From positions 5,312,001 to 5,376,000 of the forward strand of contig NZ_CP145905.1 of assembly GCF_036894955.1 (NCBI RefSeq): a stretch of 64,000 bases of DNA, written 5' to 3'. The notes under the pieces are model-generated. The model had not been told where the DNA came from. It searched no databases and saw nothing but the letters and a program-made list of their open reading frames with translations. This DNA is from Paenibacillus sp. KS-LC4 (GTDB lineage: Bacteria > Bacillota > Bacilli > Paenibacillales > Paenibacillaceae). Positions within the stretch are counted from its first letter, which is position 1. The number at the start of each line of letters is the position of its first letter. Positions 25,065-32,457 of the stretch are shown here, in pieces. The position numbers and the translations under genes are program-made.

Positions 25065-26387
25065 CTATTTCCGCGCGGACGATATAATTAGTTCGAATAG
25101 CTGCGATAAGGTATCGCGGCGCTCCTCCTGCTCCATCCGTTTAATGTAAGCGGCGCGATTTTGGTAAACGTCTTCGACCGTCGCCAGCAGCGTAGCTGGC
25201 GTCACCTTCTCCTCATGCAGCACCTCGCAAAAGCCGGAAGCCTTAAACGAAGCTGCGTTAAGCAGCTGGTCGCCCCGGCTCTGTGCTTTCGTAAGCGGAA
25301 TGAGCAGCATCGGCTTGCGCAAATGCAGAAACTCAAAAATCGCGTTCGAGCCGGCGCGGGATAGTATAATATCGCTCATCGCCAGCACATCGGGAAGCTG
25401 CTCGTTAATGTATTCGAACTGCTTGTAATCCGCTGTCTCAAGCGCAGGCTCCACCTGTCCCTTGCCGCATAAATGCACGATGCTGAATTGGCGGGTCAGG
25501 TCGCTAAGCGCGCTGCGAACCGCCTTATTTATCGCCCGCGATCCGAGGCTGCCGCCCATAATGAGCAGAACGGGCTTCGCCTCGTCCGTCTCTACGCGCG
25601 ACGCACCCTTTGCTTCTACTGCTGCTATTGCTTTTGCTGCTTCTATCGCAGGCTCTTCAGCTCTCACGCTTTTTCCCGAAATGTTCACGACCAGCTTGGC
25701 GGAATGAGCCGAATAAGCGGCGCTCCCTTGTGATGCCTGCCCTTGCGATGACTGGCCTAGCGTCTGTAAGCTGCCTGCTGCACCTGAGGCTGTTGAGGCT
25801 TCTGCATCTACTGCATCGGCTGCATCGGCTACGGGCAGCAGGCCGCAGTAGGCTCTGCCACGCGAGGCTATACCCTGCCTCAGCTCATCACGGATGACTG
25901 CGCCGACATAATGCGCCTTGCCTGCTGGCAAGTGCTGCGCGGTCTCGGGAAAAGTCGTACACACGCCCGTCGAGAAAGGGATCGCAATGCGATTGGCCAG
26001 TCCCGGTGTCAAATCCGATTCATGAATAAGCACCGGCACCCGATTAAGCCATGCGCCCAGCACAACCGGGACGGACACGAAGCCGCCCTTGGAAAAAATA
26101 ACGTTCGGCTTCTCCTGCTGAATGAGCCGATAAGCTTGAAAAACCCCTTTGATGACCTTGAAGGGGTCCTTTACATTTTGCCAGTCCAAATAGCGGCGAA
26201 GCTTGCCTGTGGCAATACCATGATATGTAAGCTGCTCTAGTGGAGCAGTAAGTTGCTTTTCTATGCCGTTTTCCGATCCAATATAATGGATCTGCCAGCC
26301 AGCCTCCGCGAAACGGGGAATCAGCGCCAAGTTAACGGTCACATGACCTGCCGTCCCTCCGCCTGTAAACATAATTTTCCTGCCCAT
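25065..26387 (-). CDS. MurG-family glycosyltransferase with low-complexity insertion
   Basis: 440 residues against about 360 for normal MurG, which adds GlcNAc to lipid I at the cytoplasmic membrane face. The N-domain has FTGGGTAGHVTVNLAL, SKGGFVSVP and LIHESDLTPGLANR; the C-domain has IMGGSLGSRAIN, HLCGKGQ, SRAGSNAIFEFLHL and SRGDQLLNA. Between them, residues about 186-270 form an Ala/Ser/Gln/Gly-rich stretch absent from the family. GGAGG lies 9 bases before the ATG. It is away from the mur/fts cluster, so it is probably a second MurG or a relative acting on another lipid-linked sugar. Confidence 0.85.
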   Translation of the reverse strand: MGRKIMFTGGGTAGHVTVNLALIPRFAEAGWQIHYIGSENGIEKQLTAPLEQLTYHGIATGKLRRYLDWQNVKDPFKVIKGVFQAYRLIQQEKPNVIFSKGGFVSVPVVLGAWLNRVPVLIHESDLTPGLANRIAIPFSTGVCTTFPETAQHLPAGKAHYVGAVIRDELRQGIASRGRAYCGLLPVADAADAVDAEASTASGAAGSLQTLGQSSQGQASQGSAAYSAHSAKLVVNISGKSVRAEEPAIEAAKAIAAVEAKGASRVETDEAKPVLLIMGGSLGSRAINKAVRSALSDLTRQFSIVHLCGKGQVEPALETADYKQFEYINEQLPDVLAMSDIILSRAGSNAIFEFLHLRKPMLLIPLTKAQSRGDQLLNAASFKASGFCEVLHEEKVTPATLLATVEDVYQNRAAYIKRMEQEERRDTLSQLFELIISSARK

Positions 26388-26553
26388 TGTCCATAACCTC
26401 CGGTTCCTTGCTGCCCGTTCTCTTCCTTGCTCTATATATGTATGACGAAAAATCTGAAAATTGTCAACTCATCTGTCTTATACTCTATGCTCAAAAATCA
26501 TATGGACGGAGGCATCGGACAATCGGAGCAGCCTGATGAGCGGTGCTCCTGCT

Positions 26554-26949
26554 TTAATCCCGCTTCGCAGCCGGCTCTTTCACAACTGCTGGAGCCGAAA
26601 AAGCATCCGCTCCATCTTCCTCTACGTAACGCTTAAGCGCACCAAGCTTATTTTCCCAATAAAGCTCGTAGAAAGTGAGCCAGCGCTTTAGCTGCTGCAA
26701 AGGCTCCGCATCGAGCCGGTAACGGGTTTCCCGGCCAACCTTGCGCTCCTTGACCAATCCCGCCTCTGCCAAAATTCGCAAATGCTTCGATACCGCCGTC
26801 CGGCTCATCTCATAATGGCTGCTAATGACGGTGACGGGCATCTCCTCATCTACAAGCAGCCGAAGCAGGCTGCGGCGGGTCGGATCGGCAATCGCTTGAA
26901 ACACCTCTGCCTTCGGCTCCGCCGCTGCATCGCTACTGCGCTTCGACAT
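26554..26949 (-). CDS. ArsR-family transcriptional regulator
   Basis: 131 residues. The winged-helix core is clear (VFQAIADPTRRSLLRLLV, MSRTAVSKHLRILAEAGLV, ERKVGRETRYRLD), and the C-terminal PLQQLKRWLTFYELYWENKL is typical of the ArsR subgroup paired with SRPBCC/AHSA1 proteins. There is no metal-binding cysteine set. The ATG at 26949 lies within the last codons of the upstream SRPBCC gene (17-bp overlap), so the two are translationally coupled. It probably represses its own operon (inference). Confidence 0.88.
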   Translation of the reverse strand: MSKRSSDAAAEPKAEVFQAIADPTRRSLLRLLVDEEMPVTVISSHYEMSRTAVSKHLRILAEAGLVKERKVGRETRYRLDAEPLQQLKRWLTFYELYWENKLGALKRYVEEDGADAFSAPAVVKEPAAKRD

Positions 26950-27361
26950 AAGTAGCCAGCCTTTGCTGAATGCCCGTCCAGCCTTTGTCCATATGGCCGC
27001 GCACGATTTCATGCGGCTGTCCGAACTCCGTCACCATTCCCTCATTCCATCCTCCATGAATGAGCGTAAACTCCGTGTGTTCTCCCACAGCCTTTAGCTC
27101 AAAGGAGAGTGTCCAATCCTTGCCCCATTTGAAGGAGAGGCGGTTAGGGGGATCAATGACCGTCACCTTGCAGGAGGACTTTCCGAACGCGCCAGCCTCC
27201 AACTGAAACTCATAGCCCTCCTCCGGCTGAAAATCATTGGGCATAAACCATGCGGCGATGCCCTCTGATGTTGCTACTGCCTTCCACACTTTGTCTATTG
27301 GCGCTTTAAGCACCAGCGTCTGCCGGATATCCGGCAGCGTTTTTGCCGCTTCGCTGCTCAT
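26933..27361 (-). CDS. SRPBCC (AHSA1-like) domain protein
   Basis: 142 residues of the START/Bet v1-like fold, AHSA1 group: KAPIDKVWKAVATSEGIAAWFMP, then the typical beta strands (LSFKWGKDWTLSFEL, TEFTLIHGGW) and a C-terminal helix (MDKGWTGIQQRLATYV). These proteins bind hydrophobic ligands in a cavity; the ligand is unknown. AGAGGAG precedes the ATG. It is first in an operon with an overlapping ArsR regulator, a very common Bacillota pair. Confidence 0.88.
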   Translation of the reverse strand: MSSEAAKTLPDIRQTLVLKAPIDKVWKAVATSEGIAAWFMPNDFQPEEGYEFQLEAGAFGKSSCKVTVIDPPNRLSFKWGKDWTLSFELKAVGEHTEFTLIHGGWNEGMVTEFGQPHEIVRGHMDKGWTGIQQRLATYVEAQ

Positions 27362-27393
27362 TGCTGATCGTCTCCTCTTATAATTGCATTATC

Positions 27394-27504
27394 ATCTAGG
27401 TATCTATTATCTAGGTACTATCTTCTATCTTTTAGGTGCTATTTTTTAGGTGCTATCTTCCAGTTCTCTATCTTCTAGGTACTATCTTCTAATAATCTAT
27501 CATC
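27394..27504. repeat. Imperfect direct repeats (CTATCTTCTAGGTACTATC type)
   Basis: About five imperfect copies of a roughly 20-bp unit, CTATCTTYTAGGTRCTAT, run head to tail upstream of the SRPBCC-ArsR operon. They may include operator sites or be slippage-generated; no promoter was fixed in them. Confidence 0.5.
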
Positions 27505-27576
27505 CAGTTATCGGCTAAAGCTCTTGCGGACTCCAGATCCGTTATATACGCAAAATCATTACAATTTCGATTCTAT

Positions 27577-27702
27577 CGGACACCAGCGCTCTTATTTGTG
27601 ATTTTAAACCTCATTTACGGCTTTATTCGGCAAATAACGGCTCTCCTGTCCGCTGCCTTAGATAATTTCACTCTCTATAACAAATAGCGGAATCTGTGTC
27701 CG
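27577..27702. repeat. Dispersed GCGGACAG/AATAGCGG motifs, locus A
   Basis: Three copies of a short dispersed motif: a degenerate one at 27577-27596, AAATAACGGCTCTCCTGTCC followed by GC at 27632, and AAATAGCGGAATCTGTGTCC followed by G at 27682. The same motif recurs at 32.1-32.3 kb and 58.6-58.8 kb, always between genes. Confidence 0.55.
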
Positions 27703-27762
27703 AGAGTTCGGACAGACATTTGATTGCCTGCTATCCTTTCAGCTGTTGCACATCTACGCCGC

Positions 27763-28142
27763 TAGTTATTGTGGCTAGTTTTGCAGCCAGTTTTGCCGCC
27801 AGTCATACAGCTAGTTTTGCTGCCAGTCATGCAGTCAGTTTTGCCACCAGTCATACAGCTAGTTTTGCCGCCAGTCATACAGCTAGTTTTGCTGCCAGTC
27901 ATGCAGTCAGTTTTGCCACCAGTCATACAGCTAGTTTTTCCGCCAGTCATGCAGTCAGTTTTGCCACCAGTCATACAGCCAGTTTTGCCGCTAGTCATGC
28001 AGACTAGTTATACCGCCAGTCATACAGTCAGTTTTGCTACCAGTCATGCAGTCAGTTTTGCCGCTAGTCATACAGACTAGTTTTGCCACTAGTCATGCAG
28101 CAAGTTATGCCACTAGTTATTCAACTACTTATGCGGCTGGTC
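27763..28142. repeat. 24-bp tandem repeat array (minisatellite)
   Basis: About 14 units of AGTTTTGCCGCCAGTCATAC followed by AGCT. The first nine keep exact phase and show a 72-bp higher-order order (A-B-C-A-B-C); the later ones are degenerate with single-base shifts. Because 24 is divisible by three, frames stay open by chance (8-residue repeats SFAASHTA on plus, CMTGGKTD on minus). Neither has a ribosome site, so I call it non-coding. Copy number probably varies between strains. Confidence 0.8.
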
Positions 28143-28156
28143 ATTTGTATGCATAC

Positions 28157-28202
28157 GAAACCAAAAGGTTTCCTAATGGATTATACGAAACCTTTTGGTT
28201 TC
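28157..28202. repeat. Paired palindromes GAAACCAAAAGGTTTC / GAAACCTTTTGGTTTC
   Basis: Two 16-bp sequences 30 bp apart, each self-complementary in its arms (GAAACC...GGTTTC) and the exact reverse complement of one another. Together they can form one long hairpin or two small ones. They lie 166 bp upstream of the GlsB-type gene and could be a double operator or a terminator-like stem. Confidence 0.6.
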
Positions 28203-28367
28203 ATGTCAATAAGCACTGCTCCACATCGTTTGACTACAATCATCCTGTATGATTTTGATTATCGGCGCATAAATATGGTTACATAGATAACATGAGACAC
28301 TACAACAGCTGACACAAGCCACTCATTGGCAAGCAGCGCAAACACAAAGAGAAAGGCAGTGATCAAT

Positions 28368-28622
28368 ATGGGTTTTCTATGGACATTAATTATAGGAGGC
28401 ATTATCGGTTGGCTCGCAGGAATCATCGTTGGACGTGACGTTCCCGGAGGCATCATTGGAAATATTATCGCAGGCTTTATCGGAGCATGGCTTGGAGGCT
28501 TGATCTTCGGCGAGCTTGGTCCAGTCATCGGCGGCTTCTATTTCATTCCAGCGTTAATTGGCGCAGTTGTGCTGGTGTTCATTCTCAGCCTAATCTTAGC
28601 TGGACGAAGAAGACGATCATAA
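28368..28622 (+). CDS. GlsB/YeaQ/YmgE-family small membrane protein
   Basis: 84 residues with three Gly-rich membrane helices: MGFLWTLIIGGIIGWLAGII, GIIGNIIAGFIGAWLGGLIF and FIPALIGAVVLVFILSLIL, ending in a basic tail GRRRRS. This is the 'transglycosylase-associated' family, linked to general stress responses in many bacteria; the biochemical role is unknown. The start at 28368 follows AAAGG by 13 bases; the frame is open further upstream without a site. A terminator follows. Confidence 0.85.
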   Translation: MGFLWTLIIGGIIGWLAGIIVGRDVPGGIIGNIIAGFIGAWLGGLIFGELGPVIGGFYFIPALIGAVVLVFILSLILAGRRRRS

Positions 28623-29027
28623 TCGTTTAAAACGAATATTTTTGAACAAGTAAATGTGGAATAACTAAACAACCTGACGCCAGAAGGCATACTGTCAGGT
28701 TGTTTGGTTTTTTAGGATATTTTTTTCGTAAGCATTAAACGACCATTAGCGACAAAACGACGTGTCGAAAAACGAATATCGTGTCATATTTTGTAATAAT
28801 ATATACTTTATTTTTCACTATGCTCAAAAAATATATTTATTCAAGAAATTGTGCAAATTACAAGACTTGTGTTGCTGCTCTGAGGTTGTTAATCTAGACA
28901 TAGGCCTAAATAATCAGCCGCTGAAATCTAGCCTTTTTCGCCATTCGGCGGGGGCTGGAATCGGTTGTAATTGGTTTTTAATATCTGTAAAATGTTTGTA
29001 GTTACCGAAGGTTAATAGGAGGTCCTC
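28623..29027. other. Intergenic region between GlsB-type gene and XRE regulator
   Basis: It holds a terminator and then AT-rich DNA with CGTGTC repeated at 28761 and 28780 and a palindrome ACGA-ATA-TCGT at 28772-28782, possibly operator-like. A 79-codon frame (28762-29001) lacks a ribosome site. No gene is supported. Confidence 0.4.
28667..28713 (+). terminator. Terminator after the GlsB-type gene
   Basis: The arms AAACAACCTGAC/GTCAGGTTGTTT are followed by GGTTTTTT, a standard intrinsic terminator 45 bp past the stop codon. Confidence 0.85.
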
Positions 29028-29396
29028 ATGTTTGCTAAACGCCTTAAACAACTCAGAAAAAAAAGAAAATACTCCATGCAGCAACTAGCGGATACCGTAG
29101 GCGTGGCTAAAAGTACCTATGCAGGCTATGAATCCGGCTATCGGCAGCCTACTTTGGAGACCATTCAAAGCATTGCGAAGAAATTAAATACGACATCCGA
29201 CTATTTGCTAGGATTAACGGACTATCCTGACCAACAGGAGCCTAGCAACAATGCCAAGGAGTTTTTCAACCATGAGCAGCTTCATTGGGACGGTGTTCCG
29301 CTGGAGCAGGAGGATTTAGAGCTAGTTCGGATGCTGCTCGAACGCGTTGTGCGCGACCGCACTTCATCCGGCGACCCTTCGCAAAATCCATCCTAG
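29028..29396 (+). CDS. XRE-family transcriptional regulator
   Basis: 122 residues. An N-terminal Cro/C1-type helix-turn-helix (about 5-60: LKQLRKKRKYSMQQLADTVG, AKSTYAGYESGYRQPTLETI, DYLLGLTDYP) is followed by an acidic C-terminal segment of about 50 residues (LEQEDLELVRMLLERVV) that may mediate oligomerisation. AGGAGGTC sits 5 bases before the ATG. It is convergent with the downstream gene. Targets are unknown; there is no sign of a phage or conjugative element nearby. Confidence 0.88.
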   Translation: MFAKRLKQLRKKRKYSMQQLADTVGVAKSTYAGYESGYRQPTLETIQSIAKKLNTTSDYLLGLTDYPDQQEPSNNAKEFFNHEQLHWDGVPLEQEDLELVRMLLERVVRDRTSSGDPSQNPS

Positions 29397-29406
29397 TCGC
29401 TGCCCC

Positions 29407-30399
29407 TTATCCGCTTGCTTGAACAGCGTTCAGTTTGTTGATGGCGCTGCTGCGAATTTCCGCTTTAATGGATTGATATTCCTGCGTCCACGTTGATTTT
29501 TTAGCAAAGGCTATGCCAGCTTCTTTATATTCTGATTCAGCCTTGTTAATTAATGCTTGGTATTGTTTATCGCAAGAAGCCTCTGCAGCAGCAATTTTCC
29601 CCAGCAGCTCCCCTTGCAATGCCTTTTCATCCAGCTCCGAGCTTTTATTTATTGCCGCTACGACCTGAGTCATTAATTGATTGGCATTGCTGACGCATTT
29701 TTCTTTTAATGCGGATAGCTGTGACTCGTATTTGCTGCCTAGTGCTTTAGTCTTGCTCGGATCAGCCTTTGCCGTACCGGCAGTCGTATCGCCCTTCCCC
29801 GTATTCGCCTTCTCACCTGACTGCTTGCCCTCGACCTCCTCGTCTTTCTTGGTCTGCTTTGCTTTTTCCAAAATCGCCTTGCGCTTCGCATCGTCCTTCT
29901 CGCCAACCGCTTCAATCGGATAGTTTACATCTACAATCGCCAAGTATTTTCCATATTGCTTCGTAATGGAGCGCAGGGCGTCGATTTCCTCTGTCGTCAG
30001 CTTTGCTAGCAGCAAATCGCGTATGGCCTGCTTTTCCTCCGTCGTCAGCTCCTCGTCCGATTGCCCCAGCAAAATATACATTTCTCGGAATGACAATCCT
30101 GAGTTTAGCAAAATAGCCGCTACGTCCAGCGCGTCATCGCTTTTGATTGTTTTGCCTGCAATTTGCTCCGCTTTGCCAACCGCACTATTCAGTGAGGACG
30201 GCAGCTCAGCCTGATTGCCTGACCCTCCAGAGGCTGGCGCCGCTCCCTCCTGCTCCGCTACTAAGGAGGCACGACGCTGCTGGATATCCTCCAAGCTGAT
30301 TGAACTGACTTTCCAATAGAAAAAACCAACGGTGCCAATCAGCAAAATAGCAATCGTTGCTGTCGTTATTAAAATCGTTTTCCAAATGCGCTTCTTCAT
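29407..30399 (-). CDS. Membrane-anchored coiled-coil-like protein, unknown function
   Basis: Family not recognised. 330 residues: an N-terminal membrane anchor (ILITTATIAILLIGTVGFFYW), then an extracytoplasmic, charged, mostly helical body. It has a helix-rich segment (DEELTTEEKQAIRDLLLAKL), a low-complexity Lys/Glu/Gly/Thr linker (about 190-225) and a C-terminal helical bundle with two cysteines (KEKCVSNANQLM, EASCDKQYQAL). The ATG at 30399 follows AAAGGATGG. The next upstream gene on the strand is another exported unknown, so the pair may act together at the envelope. Confidence 0.65.
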   Translation of the reverse strand: MKKRIWKTILITTATIAILLIGTVGFFYWKVSSISLEDIQQRRASLVAEQEGAAPASGGSGNQAELPSSLNSAVGKAEQIAGKTIKSDDALDVAAILLNSGLSFREMYILLGQSDEELTTEEKQAIRDLLLAKLTTEEIDALRSITKQYGKYLAIVDVNYPIEAVGEKDDAKRKAILEKAKQTKKDEEVEGKQSGEKANTGKGDTTAGTAKADPSKTKALGSKYESQLSALKEKCVSNANQLMTQVVAAINKSSELDEKALQGELLGKIAAAEASCDKQYQALINKAESEYKEAGIAFAKKSTWTQEYQSIKAEIRSSAINKLNAVQASG

Positions 30400-30570
30400 C
30401 CTGTATCCATCCTTTCTTACACGAAAAGAGCCCAGCAAAGGTGTGGTCACCTTTATCCAGCATTTGGGTCATCATGCAGCAGATTAAAGCTTGAACAGCT
30501 TGCGCTATAGCTTGATCAAACGATGCAGCATGACTGCTGCCACTGCTTCGGCAACAGCCTCCCCGCTGTC

Positions 30571-32016
30571 TCAAGGTACAGGTGCCGCTGTTTCATCGCC
30601 CTCACTTCCCTCTTGCGCTCCCGCTGACTCTGCCCTGCCACTCAAATATTCGCTAAAATTGAAATATGGCGCATTCACAATATATCGGTCAATGCCGCTG
30701 CCCGTTTGCAATTTGGAGAAGCTTTCACCGAGCACCTTCCATACCGCTTCACGGCGAGTCAAATAGTTTTGCATCACCTCAACCGGCGGCTTAAAAATGA
30801 TATAGCCCTGTTCCGCCGTCATATACGGTGTAACGTCGAATGTGTTCTCCTGCTTCCAGGTCGTCTGGAGCAATTGTACCGCTTGGCCTAGCAGCACTTG
30901 CTGCTGCTCGGACGTCGACTGCGGCCACTGTGCAAGAATCGTATTCATTTCCTTGTTGTAATCAGCTAGAAGTTCGTCCTCCGGCACTTCAGGCTCTTCC
31001 TTGCCGAGCGTCACTTCCTTCTCGAAAAGCACTTTACCAAGCAGGCTTGCCCGCAGTGTCGCTTTCGCAGAAACGACCGAGCCCGGTATCGTCACCACGC
31101 CCGACTGCGCAACCTTTACATCCTTGCTGCCTGCTGCTCTGGACCAGACCAGCAGCTCCTTTGGAACCTCACGACCAAAAATCGAGAGCTTATACGTATG
31201 CTTTCGACCGTCATGGTCGATTTCAACCGTCTCCTTCGCACCTGAACGCATATATGCAATCATCATGGAGCGAATGGCCGGAACTTCCTTCTTAAGCTGC
31301 TCGCGGAAGTTGGTGACCGTATCCACTATGTCTTTTTTCGTAATGCCCAGCTTGGTCAATACAGCACTCACTTTGTAGGTCGAGGTATCGGACAGCACCG
31401 TTTCGAGCGCATCGCCCAGCAGCCTCGTCTGCTCGCCCTCGCTCGCCATTAGGAGCAATAGTTCGGTGTTGCTTTTTGCCGAGACCAGCGAGGTCGTTTT
31501 TTGCTCCAGTGCATTCATAAACTGCATCGCATCATCGACCGTGAGATGATTTTGCCTGGCGAGTGCTGCTACTGCCTGCAAAGCACCGCTGTAGGCGGGA
31601 TTTTTGCGAATCGCCTCCAAATTATCAAAAGAAGGGTCATATTGCAGACTTCCCGCCGCTACCATAAAGTCGAAAAGCGGTTGCTGAACGGAGGGGTCTA
31701 TTTTGCCAGACAGCTTATTCCATATCGGTGCAATCAACTGGCCATTGGCTTCAAAGCTGAGCGTTGCCATTTCGTCACGCAGGTCTCTGACCTCCTGTAC
31801 GTCAGCCGGATCGCCCATTTGCAAATACTGATGCAGCTCCAGCAGGCGCTTGATAAAATCACTGCTGTAAAAGGAATCAGCAGCACCCGCATGCGCCATC
31901 TGAACAAAGCCAAGCTTCTCTAGCACGCCCCGCTCGCTGAGCGGCAATCCAGACAGCGCCGTACCCGCAACAGCTGCCGCCAGGGCAGCCGATGCGATTT
32001 TTGTCGTAAGCCTCAT
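30571..32016 (-). CDS. Exported protein of unknown function
   Basis: Family not recognised. About 481 residues with a signal peptide (IASAALAAAVAGTALSGLPL). The mature protein is largely helical (about 45-250). A beta-rich segment follows (KHTYKLSIFGREVPKELLVW ... TIPGSVVSAKATLRASLLGK) that may be an Ig-like module, then a helical tail with an acidic Pro-rich end. AGAGGTGAGG precedes the ATG at 32016. It lies downstream of the EPS cluster on the same strand, separated by 441 bp of repeats. Confidence 0.65.
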   Translation of the reverse strand: MRLTTKIASAALAAAVAGTALSGLPLSERGVLEKLGFVQMAHAGAADSFYSSDFIKRLLELHQYLQMGDPADVQEVRDLRDEMATLSFEANGQLIAPIWNKLSGKIDPSVQQPLFDFMVAAGSLQYDPSFDNLEAIRKNPAYSGALQAVAALARQNHLTVDDAMQFMNALEQKTTSLVSAKSNTELLLLMASEGEQTRLLGDALETVLSDTSTYKVSAVLTKLGITKKDIVDTVTNFREQLKKEVPAIRSMMIAYMRSGAKETVEIDHDGRKHTYKLSIFGREVPKELLVWSRAAGSKDVKVAQSGVVTIPGSVVSAKATLRASLLGKVLFEKEVTLGKEEPEVPEDELLADYNKEMNTILAQWPQSTSEQQQVLLGQAVQLLQTTWKQENTFDVTPYMTAEQGYIIFKPPVEVMQNYLTRREAVWKVLGESFSKLQTGSGIDRYIVNAPYFNFSEYLSGRAESAGAQEGSEGDETAAPVP

Positions 32017-32457
32017 TGACGTCCTCACCTCTTCTTTTTTTGATTAAAAACCTAATTAGAAGGCTAGAAGGCTGTTAAAAAGGAACTGCTTTGCGTTCAG
32101 GCTGCGTTGGTGATGCGGACTATAAGGCCGCTATTTTCCGATTTTCATCCCTTTAACTGATCTCGCGGACTGTGGAGCCGTTATTCTCCAAAACAGAGGG
32201 TACTATCCCGCTTCTCAGAGCAAATAACTGCTTCTCAGTCCGCAAGTATCACCGAAAACGGGGATTTTTCAGAAATAACGGCCTCACTGTCCGATCAAGC
32301 TTCAGGCTGACATTGCCGTGTCCCTTTCCGCTTCAGTTTCGGTTTCCGTTTCCGTTTCCGTTTCCGTTTCCGTTTCGGTTTCCGTTTCCCTTGCCGCTTC
32401 CCTTTCCGTTGCCTCCTGCCATCCGAGCCATTGCTCATCGAAAGAACCAGATACCTA
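32017..32457. repeat. Intergenic repeats: dispersed motif locus B and GTTTCC microsatellite
   Basis: Four copies of the GCGGACAG-type motif occur at 32115-32136, 32165-32185, 32222-32243 and 32273-32293, in alternating orientation, followed by about a dozen hexamers of GTTTCC type at 32322-32413. No gene is supported here. Confidence 0.65.

Noticed and set aside
27762..27998. Minus-strand frame with GKT-containing repeats (CMTGGKTD) that could suggest a Walker-like motif
   Set aside because: Same minisatellite; the GKT triplets are a by-product of the repeat, with no P-loop context and no ribosome site.
27696..28007. Plus-strand frame of 8-residue repeats (SFAASHTA)
   Set aside because: It arises because the 24-bp unit keeps any frame open; no ribosome site, and a similar frame is open on the minus strand.
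27763..28142. CRISPR array
   Set aside because: Units are contiguous with no unique spacers and no cas genes nearby; it is a simple tandem repeat.
28762..29001. 79-codon frame upstream of the XRE regulator
   Set aside because: No ribosome binding site, AT-rich composition and an unusual Cys/Lys-rich translation without similarity to known families.
30400..30570. Open minus frame continuing between the two envelope unknowns
   Set aside because: Starts only from a TTG overlapping the upstream stop and runs into the next gene's frame region; no ribosome site.
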